From the NCBI GenBank assembly GCA_017520935.1, contig JAFXEF010000030.1, positions 21,294 through 85,293 of the forward strand: a DNA stretch of 64,000 bases. Reading direction: 5' to 3'. The notes under the pieces are model-generated. The model saw only the letters and a program-made list of their open reading frames with translations, ran no database searches and had not been told where the DNA came from. A program made the position numbers and the translations under genes. The first letter of the stretch is position 1; every line of letters starts with the position of its first letter. This stretch comes from Bacteroidaceae bacterium. Lineage in GTDB: Bacteria; Bacteroidota; Bacteroidia; Bacteroidales; Bacteroidaceae. Of the stretch, positions 8,654-15,193 are shown piece after piece.

Positions 8654-8685
8654 CAAATATAACATATTAATAGCAGAATAGCAAA
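8654..8685 (-). promoter_or_regulatory. Promoter of the 8176-8619 gene
   Basis: On the minus strand, -33 TTTG (8682-8685) and -7 TATATTTG (8654-8661) are separated by 20 bases. Confidence 0.75.
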
Positions 8686-8703
8686 TAATCTGATGACAGT
8701 GTG

Positions 8704-8732
8704 TTGTATATTCGAAAGTTTTTATACCTTTG
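8704..8732 (+). promoter_or_regulatory. Promoter of structured RNA 1
   Basis: A -7 TACCTTTG (8725-8732) follows a TTG core (8704-8706) with an 18-base spacer. The 33-base block shared with RNA 2 begins four bases after the -7 element. Confidence 0.65.
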
Positions 8733-8738
8733 CACCGA

Positions 8739-8915
8739 TGAGTCGAAAGATTCGTCAAGACATTTTGGAATAGCTCAATCGCTCTCGAATCACCACCTCG
8801 AACAAGAACGAGCTAAAAAGAATATACATTGGGTATGTGCCTTAGGTGCAGACTTCCCATTGTATATTCGGCTTGTGGTGAGCCTGAGAGCGTATGGCGA
8901 TAGTCTGCGCTTTTT
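8739..8915 (+). ncRNA. Structured RNA 1 (6S-like rod; shares its 5' block with RNA 2)
   Basis: A non-coding stretch of about 177 bases with its own promoter and a rod-like fold. Stems read from sequence: GCTCTC (8781-8786)/GAGAGC (8886-8891), CACCAC (8791-8796)/GTGGTG (8875-8880), the small hairpin CTCG/CGAG (8797-8812), and GAATATACA (8820-8828)/TGTATATTC (8861-8869) continued by TGGG/CCCA. A last stem AGCG/CGCT ending in TTTTT (8911-8915) looks like a terminator. The 5' block 8736-8768 includes an 8-bp hairpin with a GAAA tetraloop and is identical to 14891-14923. A long rod with interior bulges is reminiscent of 6S RNA, but this identity is inferred only. Confidence 0.55.
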
Positions 8916-8940
8916 ATTTGCAGCTTTCGCCTGCAAATAA
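8914..8940 (+). repeat. Hairpin upstream of the 8977 gene
   Basis: A perfect 10-bp inverted repeat TTATTTGCAG (8914-8923) / CTGCAAATAA (8931-8940). It lies between RNA 1 and the outer-membrane gene and may stabilise the RNA 3' end or form part of the next gene's leader. Confidence 0.5.
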
Positions 8941-8976
8941 GGCAATAGTGCGAATAATAATAAAAAAGAAAAAGTT

Positions 8977-9552
8977 ATGAAAAAGAATCTCTTCAAAGCC
9001 ATCACATTCGTGGCTTTCTTAGTGTTGCCATTCTGTTCATTGTCTGCCCAAAGCATCAAGGAGAGTTTCTCTGCCGAGGGAAGAGAGAATTGGAAGCCGG
9101 AGGTTACCGTGCGAGGAAATCTCGGTCTCTATGCTAGTGGATTTGCTGTAACGGGCGGTGCACGCATTGACGAGAAGCGCACATTGGGTCTAATGGTAGG
9201 GAAGAATGTAAATGTATACACTGTTACTCATGGTTATTCAGACGTTAATAGTTTTAGTGCAGCTCTGTATGGTCGCAGATATTACCATTTAGGTGAACGC
9301 AAGATATTCTCATTCTACAGCGACTTGGCATTAGGCGCTGCTGTTGTGACAGATATCGAAGACCTGTATTGGGTTGACCCAGTAGATGGAACAACAAAGA
9401 TGGATGATATCAGTGTCGAGAAGGGAGATGTGCAATTTTATCTCTCTTGGCAGCCCGGCATCAGAGTGCGCTGCTACAAGAATCTGCATATCTTCCTTGG
9501 CCCCACGCTTTCGACACATTGCCTTGGCGTACATCTTGGTATAGGGTTCTGA
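8977..9552 (+). CDS. Small outer-membrane beta-barrel protein
   Basis: 191 residues. A signal peptide (MKKNLFKAITFVAFLVLP...LSAQ) is followed by alternating hydrophobic strands (VTVRGNLGLYASGF, FSAALYGRRYYHL, PGIRVRCYKNLHIFLGP). The last residue is Phe in LGIGF, the usual C-terminal signal for beta-barrel assembly. No specific family is recognised. It lies 60 bases after structured RNA 1 and may use readthrough from that promoter. Confidence 0.65.
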   Translation: MKKNLFKAITFVAFLVLPFCSLSAQSIKESFSAEGRENWKPEVTVRGNLGLYASGFAVTGGARIDEKRTLGLMVGKNVNVYTVTHGYSDVNSFSAALYGRRYYHLGERKIFSFYSDLALGAAVVTDIEDLYWVDPVDGTTKMDDISVEKGDVQFYLSWQPGIRVRCYKNLHIFLGPTLSTHCLGVHLGIGF

Positions 9553-9612
9553 TAATGTCAGGAGCTTGCAAGTGGAGGTAGACTTCTAAATTGGCGATGC
9601 TATCCATCAGGT

Positions 9613-10203
9613 TTACTCCTTCTCCTCGGTCAGTTCCTCTATTTGCTCAATGACTTCGCTGACGGTGTTTTGTCCTTTGCGGTAGATGGTTAAACCTACG
9701 GTTCCTCCTATGACTCCACCAATGAGGCCTCCGATAAGAACAAATTTTGCAAAAAATCCTGCTGCTGTGGTGGCTTCGTAAACAAACCACGGCAACCATA
9801 TACATAGGAATGGTATACTGAACCAATGCCATTGCCTGCCGAGTTGCTTGTAACGGCTGAGTTTGCGTGCTTCATCTATCAGGTTACCATTGCCGTAGTT
9901 TTGCGTACTCAGTAGTTGGTTGCAATAGATTTCATATGCTACAGCTATGAATAGGAATGCAATTGTGACTCCCTTGAACCACATAGAATGATAATCAAAG
10001 ATTGGACTTGCCCAAAGGGGAATAGCGGCTATTACTACAGCGCATAGTATATATGACTCTCGCTTCACCGCTTTCAGTTTATCGCGCATGCTTGCACGGA
10101 TAAGTTTTTCGTTGACAATGGTCTCCTTCTCCAGTTTGCGGCGCAAGAGAGAGATTTGTTCCTTCATCTCATTGAGTTCGGTTGTATTGAATAGTTCTTC
10201 CAT
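9613..10203 (-). CDS. Membrane protein partnered with an ECF sigma factor
   Basis: 196 residues. An N-terminal coiled coil (residues 8-45) is followed by four membrane segments, about residues 50-66, 78-96, 125-142 and 152-172. The last is glycine-rich (GGLIGGVIGGTVG), and the tail is acidic. It starts 12 bases after the sigma factor stop. That position is typical for an anti-sigma factor, but no zinc-binding anti-sigma motif is present, so this role is only inferred. Confidence 0.6.
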   Translation of the reverse strand: MEELFNTTELNEMKEQISLLRRKLEKETIVNEKLIRASMRDKLKAVKRESYILCAVVIAAIPLWASPIFDYHSMWFKGVTIAFLFIAVAYEIYCNQLLSTQNYGNGNLIDEARKLSRYKQLGRQWHWFSIPFLCIWLPWFVYEATTAAGFFAKFVLIGGLIGGVIGGTVGLTIYRKGQNTVSEVIEQIEELTEEKE

Positions 10204-10215
10204 AAGGCTTGATGT

Positions 10216-10692
10216 TTATTGGTTTGACATTTGCTTGAGTTGCTCTTTTATGCGGTAGAGGCGCACCGACACGTTCTTCACCGTGATGCCCACGATAGCG
10301 GCTATCTCTTCGTAGCTCATATTCTCGAGCCAAAGCAACACGATGGCGCGGTCGAAGGGTTTGAGCTGATGGATACGTTCGTAGAGCATCTGTATCTGGC
10401 GCGTGTCCTCGTCCTTGTCCTCAAAGAGATTGATGTCCATGGTCAGGGGCACCGTGGCCTGCTTCTTCTTCCGTTCCCACGAGATGCAGGTGTTGAGACT
10501 CACGCGGTAAATCCACGTATCCACTTTGCTCTCGCCGCGAAACTGCTCAATTCCACTCCATAGGTTGATGAGCACTTCCTGGAAGAGGTCGTTCACTTCG
10601 TCGCTGTCGTTGGAGAACATATAGCACACCGTATATATCGTCTCTTTGTGTGCCCTCACCATCTGCGCAAATTCGGTTTCGTTCTTTTTCAT
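10216..10692 (-). CDS. ECF-type RNA polymerase sigma factor
   Basis: 158 residues from the ATG at 10692 (MKKNETEF); six extra upstream codons are possible. Region 2 is at about residues 10-75 (DLFQEVLINLW, DTWIYRVSLNTCISW) and region 4 at about 100-155 (SYEEIAAIVGITVKNVSVRLYR). A minus-strand -7 element TACCTTTG lies at 10728-10735. The following membrane gene is probably co-transcribed. Confidence 0.9.
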   Translation of the reverse strand: MKKNETEFAQMVRAHKETIYTVCYMFSNDSDEVNDLFQEVLINLWSGIEQFRGESKVDTWIYRVSLNTCISWERKKKQATVPLTMDINLFEDKDEDTRQIQMLYERIHQLKPFDRAIVLLWLENMSYEEIAAIVGITVKNVSVRLYRIKEQLKQMSNQ

Positions 10693-10846
10693 TGTTTGTC
10701 TTCGCAACAATTTTTATCCGTTAGACGCAAAGGTAACGGAAAAACTACAAAAATGAGAGAAAAACATCATTTTGGCGACACTTTTCGTGAGACGAGGAAA
10801 AATCCCGACAAGAAAATTCGGGGTTAATCGGGTGGGGGAGTGCACG

Positions 10847-10958
10847 TTAAACCGAAAAATGGCTTCTGAGAAACAAAGTTCGCCGCCCGAAGGGGCCAAA
10901 GGCAATCGTTTCTTTTCGTTCGCCTCGTCCCTCGGTCGGGAAAATCGCAAGAATGAGG
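10847..10958 (+). repeat. Dispersed repeat family R1, copy 1
   Basis: From TTAAACCGAAAAATGGC to GAAAATCGCAAGAATGAGG. The reverse complement of 35684-35760 matches in two blocks (TTAAAC-GAAAAAT-GCTTCTGAGAA and TCGTTTCTTTTCG...GAAAATCGCAAG). This copy has an extra GC-rich insert of about 27 bases. Confidence 0.6.
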
Positions 10959-11026
10959 GCTTTCATTCTGAGTACAACGAAGAAACGTATTCGCTCACAG
11001 TACGCTGTTTCTTTCACACGGACTAA

Positions 11027-11169
11027 TGTCTCACACAGATCTCACAAATCTCACAGATAGCGCGTCGCTTCGCCCGCGCTTGTCGGCTTTGCCGAGTGTT
11101 CTCAGCTGGATGGCACACACAAGCGTTAGCGCGTGTGATTCGTGAGATTTGTGAGATCTGTGTGAGACA
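11027..11169. repeat. 28-bp perfect inverted repeat
   Basis: Arms 11027-11054 and 11142-11169 are exact complements (beginning TGTCTCACACAGATCTCAC). The 87-base interior contains a nested hairpin around CACACA...GCGTTAGCGCGTGTG. No coding sequence lies inside. This is the main content of the intergenic stretch 10959-11229. Confidence 0.85.
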
Positions 11170-11229
11170 TAAATCATTTGCGTGAGGCATCTATGCCAAT
11201 CGTACAAATCGAACCAATTCGTTATCCAA

Positions 11230-11333
11230 GTTGATTCTTACCCTTGCAGCCCCTCCTTCACCATCTTGAGGCTATGCGGCGTGTGCGGCGCAGATGTTGA
11301 TTCTTACCCTTGCAGCCCCTCCTTCACCATCTT
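11230..11333. repeat. Direct repeat duplicating the 3' end of uvrC
   Basis: 38 bases (11230-11267) are repeated exactly at 11296-11333, 66 bases apart. The second copy contains the last codons and stop of uvrC, so the first is a duplicate of the gene end lying downstream of it. Confidence 0.9.
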
Positions 11334-13121
11334 CGCCTTGCTCTTGCCAATGACAGCCTCTAACTCTTCGATGGGAGCCTCCTTGATGCGCTTCACCGTC
11401 TTGAAGTGGGCGAGCAGGGCCTCCTTGCTCTTTGCGCCGATGCCCTTGATGTTGTCGAGCGCCGAGGCGGTCTGCCGCTTGCTGCGCTTGTCGCGATGGA
11501 AGGTGATGGCAAAGCGGTGCACCTCGTCCTGTATGCGTTCGAGCAGATGGAAGAGTGCGCTCTGCTGCTTCAGCCCGATGCTCATCGCGGGGAAGCCGAA
11601 GAGGAGTTCGGCTGTGCGGTGGCGGTCGTTCTTGGCCAAGCCGGCAATGGCGATGTGCAGCCCCAGCGTGTCTTCCACCACTTCGCGGATGACCTCCATC
11701 TGTCCCTTGCCACCATCGGCAATGATGAGGTCGGGTAGGGGAATGCCCTCGGCAATCATACGCGAGTAGCGGCGATACACCACCTCGCGCATCGAGGCAT
11801 AGTCGTCGGGGCCCACAACGGTCTTGATATTATACTTGCGGTACTCCTTCTTGCTGGGCTTGCCCATTCGGAAGACAATGCAGGCGGCCACGGCATCGGT
11901 GCCCGAGATATTGGAGTTGTCAAAACACTCGATGTGAACGGGCATTTTGTCGAGCTTGAGATGCTCTTGTATCTCCTTGAGCAGGCGTGTGCTCTTCTGC
12001 TCGGGGTTGAGCTTGTCGGCCTGCTTCAGGCGGTCGAGCTTATACTGCTTCACGTTGAGCAACGAGAGGTCGAGCAGTTTCTTGCGGTCGCTGCGCTGCG
12101 GCACGGTGAAGGTGACGCCCTCCAGGTCGATGTCCACGGGAAAAGGCACCACAATCTCCTTCGACTGGCTCTTGTAGCGCTCGCGCATCTCCACGATGCC
12201 CAGCGTGAGCAGCTCCTCGCGCGTCTCGTTCATCTTCTTCTTGTACTCGAAGGTGAAAGCCTGGTTGATGGCTCCGTTGGTGATGTGCAGGTAGTTGATG
12301 AAGGCGCTGCCGTCGTCCTCCTCGATGGAGAACACGTCCACGTTGTCGATGATGTGGCTCACCACCTCGCTCTTCTCGCGGAAGCGCTCTAAGGCATCGT
12401 ACTTGCGCTTCAGCTCCATGGCCTCCTCAAAGCGCATCTCCTCGCTCAGGCGGCGCATCTCGTCCATCAGGCTACGGCTCAGTTCCTTGGTGTTGCCACG
12501 CAAGATTTCCCTGATTTCACCGATCTGTTCCATGTATTCATCGCGGCTCTGCAGCGCGATGCACGGGGCCTTGCAACGCTTGATATGATAGTCGAGGCAG
12601 GGCCTGAACTTGCCGCTGCGGATGTTCTCGGGAGTGAGCGCGAGGTTACACGTGCGCACCGTATAGAGCTGCTTGATGAGCCCAAGTATCTCGTTGAGCG
12701 TGGGTATATGGCTGTAGGGGCCGAAGTACTGCGAGCCGTTGCGGATAATCTTGCGGGTCTTGAACACCTTGGGGAAGTATTCGTTAGTAATGCAGATGGA
12801 GGGATACGACTTATCGTCCTTGAGCAGCACGTTGTAGCGCGGCTTGTACTTCTTGATGAGGTTGTTCTCGAGCAGCAGTGCATCCTCCTCGCTCTTCACC
12901 ACCACGTAGCGAATATCGGCGATTTGACCGACGAGAACACGCGTCTTTCCCGTCTGCTCCTTCTGGAAATACTGGCTCACGCGCCGCTTCAGATTCTTTG
13001 CCTTACCCACATAGATCACCGTGCCCTCCTTGTTGAGATACTGATAGCACCCCGGCGTGTCGGGCAGGTTCTCCACAATGGACTGCAAGTAGGGATTCTT
13101 CTTTAGTGGGCTTTCAAACAT
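11304..13121 (-). CDS. uvrC: UvrABC excinuclease subunit C
   Basis: 605 residues, normal length. UvrC makes both incisions during nucleotide excision repair. Domain order: GIY-YIG nuclease near residues 15-95 (PGCYQYLNKEGTVIYVGKAK), cysteine-rich segment, UVR domain (LSEEMRFEEAMELKRKYDAL), RNase-H-like endonuclease with ECFDNSNISG and DLIIADGGKGQM, and a C-terminal helix-hairpin-helix (IKGIGAKSKEALL). All expected motifs are present. The 3' end is duplicated just downstream. Confidence 0.97.
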   Translation of the reverse strand: MFESPLKKNPYLQSIVENLPDTPGCYQYLNKEGTVIYVGKAKNLKRRVSQYFQKEQTGKTRVLVGQIADIRYVVVKSEEDALLLENNLIKKYKPRYNVLLKDDKSYPSICITNEYFPKVFKTRKIIRNGSQYFGPYSHIPTLNEILGLIKQLYTVRTCNLALTPENIRSGKFRPCLDYHIKRCKAPCIALQSRDEYMEQIGEIREILRGNTKELSRSLMDEMRRLSEEMRFEEAMELKRKYDALERFREKSEVVSHIIDNVDVFSIEEDDGSAFINYLHITNGAINQAFTFEYKKKMNETREELLTLGIVEMRERYKSQSKEIVVPFPVDIDLEGVTFTVPQRSDRKKLLDLSLLNVKQYKLDRLKQADKLNPEQKSTRLLKEIQEHLKLDKMPVHIECFDNSNISGTDAVAACIVFRMGKPSKKEYRKYNIKTVVGPDDYASMREVVYRRYSRMIAEGIPLPDLIIADGGKGQMEVIREVVEDTLGLHIAIAGLAKNDRHRTAELLFGFPAMSIGLKQQSALFHLLERIQDEVHRFAITFHRDKRSKRQTASALDNIKGIGAKSKEALLAHFKTVKRIKEAPIEELEAVIGKSKAKMVKEGLQG

Positions 13122-13145
13122 AATCTAAACAGCTTATAACCCATC

Positions 13146-14345
13146 TTACATCCACAGTCGTTCCAAATCAAGTTGTAGGAACTCCTCTACAGGAATCCCT
13201 CCAGAGCCTACGATGATGGCGTGGCGAGGACTAAAGCGCTCACGGAAGAGCGGAAGCCCCTTGTTTGTGGTGCGGTGCCCGCTCTTGACCTCTATAGCAA
13301 TGGTTTCTCCTTGTCGTTCAAGTATGTAATCTACCTCGTTAGACGCTTCGCGCCAATAGAACAGTCTATAACCTATGAGGTCGGCATTGTTTATAAGGTA
13401 TGCTCCTACGGCTGTCTCTACCCACCTCCCCCACTGCTTACTGTCGGTAAATGCCTGTTCGTAGCTCTTGCCATTCAGGGCTGAAAGCAGAGCAGAGTTA
13501 TATACCTGGAACTTTGGTACACTATTATATTTACGTGCTTTGTCGCTGGCATACTTTTGTAGGCCACCCAACAAGTAACATTCGTTGAGTATGGTGAGGT
13601 AATTACTCAGCGTAGTAACGTTGCCACCATCTTGTAACTGGCCTAAAACCTTGTTGAGCGAAAGTTCCTCACCGGAATATGTACAACCCAACTCAAACAG
13701 GTTGCGCATCAAAGCTGGTTTATATATGGTAGAGGTCAGTATTACATCCTTCTCTATCGAAGGGCCTATGATGGCATCCGTCACATATCCACGCCAACGA
13801 TGCTCGTTGCCGATGAGTGTAGCTCCTCCAGGATAGCCACCAAAGTAGATGTATTGATTGATATCCCATCCGAAGGCATCGTGCATCTCCCGATAGTTCC
13901 AATGAGGCATGCGTATCAGTTCGAATCGTCCCATCAATGATTCTGTGAGCCCTCTCTTCAGCAATAAACGCGACGAACCGAGTATCACTACCTTAATATT
14001 GCGGTCGGCAAAGGTATCACTATCCCATTCGCGCTTCACAATCTCGCTCCAGTTGTCAATCTTATGTATCTCATCAATGACCAGAAGATGCTCCTTCTCA
14101 CCTCGGAACTGCATTTGCTGACGTACACTCTCCCACACGCTGCTTATCCACTCACCGCCCATCTCGCCTATACCATCGGCCAACTCCAAGGTGTAAGGAA
14201 TAGTAAGTGTGCTTAATATCTGCTTCACCAAAGTAGACTTACCTACTTGACGTGGACCTGCTATGACCTGGATAAATCGTCTGGGCTCGGCAATCCTTTC
14301 ATATAAGATGCTATATTGTTCTCTCTGATACATACGGCATTCCAT
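13146..14345 (-). CDS. AAA ATPase with DUF4143 (copy 1)
   Basis: 399 residues from the ATG at 14345 (MECRMYQREQ); 14333 is an alternative. An upstream ATG at 14417 lies before the promoter and is excluded. Walker A AGPRQVGKSTL and Walker B LLVIDEIHKI lie in the N-terminal half, sensor-like VILGSSRLLL follows, and a DUF4143/nuclease-like C-terminal part contains EVDYILE and IAIEVKSG. The family is common in Bacteroidetes and archaea; its function is unknown. A second, divergent copy lies at 17020-18282. Its promoter overlaps a 22-bp-period repeat array. Confidence 0.88.
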   Translation of the reverse strand: MECRMYQREQYSILYERIAEPRRFIQVIAGPRQVGKSTLVKQILSTLTIPYTLELADGIGEMGGEWISSVWESVRQQMQFRGEKEHLLVIDEIHKIDNWSEIVKREWDSDTFADRNIKVVILGSSRLLLKRGLTESLMGRFELIRMPHWNYREMHDAFGWDINQYIYFGGYPGGATLIGNEHRWRGYVTDAIIGPSIEKDVILTSTIYKPALMRNLFELGCTYSGEELSLNKVLGQLQDGGNVTTLSNYLTILNECYLLGGLQKYASDKARKYNSVPKFQVYNSALLSALNGKSYEQAFTDSKQWGRWVETAVGAYLINNADLIGYRLFYWREASNEVDYILERQGETIAIEVKSGHRTTNKGLPLFRERFSPRHAIIVGSGGIPVEEFLQLDLERLWM

Positions 14346-14361
14346 TTTTTGTTGGTAACCG

Positions 14362-14392
14362 CAAAGGTATATCAAATTCTCAAAACCACAAA
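14362..14392 (-). promoter_or_regulatory. Promoter of ATPase copy 1
   Basis: Minus strand: -33 TTTG (14389-14392) and -7 TACCTTTG (14362-14369), spacer 19. The predicted start lies 10-20 bases before the ATG at 14345. Confidence 0.8.
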
Positions 14393-14483
14393 GATAAATT
14401 CTCAAAAGTAGGTGCAAAAATTCTCTATTCTTACCTCAGAAATTCTCAAAAGTGAGTTCAGAAATTCTCAATCATACCAAAGA
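14374..14483. repeat. Five direct repeats with an exact 22-bp period
   Basis: AAATTCTC begins at 14374, 14396, 14418, 14440 and 14462. Three units extend to AAATTCTCAAAA and the others diverge after the core. The array begins inside the spacer of the ATPase promoter and runs upstream of it, so it may be an operator set with sites two helical turns apart. Confidence 0.9.
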
Positions 14484-14516
14484 ATAACTCCGACGGAACA
14501 AACAAAAAATTCAAAT

Positions 14517-14574
14517 ATCCACGGATATTTCATCACGTATCCATGGATATTTCATTACGTATCCGCGGATATTT
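14517..14574. repeat. Three palindromes at a 22-bp period (ATCC-NN-GGAT)
   Basis: Units start at 14517, 14539 and 14561 with cores ATCCACGGAT, ATCCATGGAT and ATCCGCGGAT, each followed by ATTT. The spacers CATCACGT and CATTACGT are nearly identical. They are about 180 bases upstream of the ATPase gene. The region 14575-14856 shows no gene that I can support. Confidence 0.85.
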
Positions 14575-14856
14575 AAGTTTTTGAACATGCAGATGCAACT
14601 TATTGGGTGAATAGAATAGAAGAAAAGATACGCTGCGGCTCAGAAAAACTAACCTCAAATGTTGCTTTTTCAGTTGTCTTGCTGTACCTTTATCTTGCTT
14701 TGGCAAGAAGAAGTTAGGCTGCGATTTAGCGACTTCGTCACACTCCTCGGGGAACCTAAAGGTTCCTTCGTCGCAACCGACGCTCATTGACTTCAGCCCC
14801 TACGGGCGTCGACCTAAAGGTTCAGCGTCGGCGGGATAAAAAATAAATGAATTTAT

Positions 14857-14887
14857 TTTGTTCTCCTCTCGGTTTGCACTAACTTTG
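14857..14887 (+). promoter_or_regulatory. Promoter of structured RNA 2
   Basis: A -33 TTTG (14857-14860) and a -7 TAACTTTG (14880-14887) are separated by 19 bases. The shared block starts four bases after the -7 element, exactly as in RNA 1. Confidence 0.8.
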
Positions 14888-14893
14888 CAGCGA

Positions 14894-15090
14894 TGAGTCG
14901 AAAGATTCGTCAAGACATTTTGGTAAAATAGAAGCGTTATGCTCTCTTGTTAATGGAAACGTAGGAATTTTTCAGAAATGCAAGGTTAGTATAATGGTTC
15001 TGTGCGCTTCGCGTGGGCTATTATCCCCATTTATTTCAGGTTTCCTACGATCTCCATTAACGATGTGGCGTATCAGGCCACGCTTCTTAT
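14894..15090 (+). ncRNA. Structured RNA 2 (6S-like rod; shares its 5' block with RNA 1)
   Basis: About 200 non-coding bases. Paired segments: GAAGCG (14931-14936)/CGCTTC (15081-15086), GTTAATGGA (14949-14957)/TCCATTAAC (15053-15061), CGTAGGAA (14960-14967)/TTCCTACG (15042-15049), and an apical GCGC-TTCG-CGT hairpin near 15004-15013. A short hairpin GTGGC/GCCAC (15065-15081) near the end may act in termination. The long rod with a large internal bubble is like 6S RNA. The first 33 bases of the block (14891-14923) are identical to RNA 1. The 3' end is approximate. Confidence 0.6.
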
Positions 15091-15193
15091 TCACTTTAGT
15101 TAGGTTTAATTTATTAACTTTATGTATAACTAAAAATATTACAGCGTTTTTGCAGAAATATAAAAATGCATGTATATAAAAACTCCAACTTAT

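Noticed and set aside
8736..8768. Hammerhead-ribozyme-like reading of GATGAG...GAAA
   Set aside because: The CUGAUGA core and the flanking stems of a hammerhead are absent; a plain GNRA hairpin explains the sequence.
11934..12392. Long open frame antisense to uvrC, and similarly 12585-13106
   Set aside because: These are shadows of uvrC codons; Leu/Val/Glu/His-rich translations with no family.
14374..14483. Possible CRISPR array at the 22-bp repeats
   Set aside because: Only an 8-12 base core is conserved and spacers would be about 10 bases; no cas genes.
14533..14787. An 84-residue minus-strand open frame
   Set aside because: It runs through the ATCC-NN-GGAT palindromes and GC-rich repeats, has no promoter or start signal and no recognisable domain.
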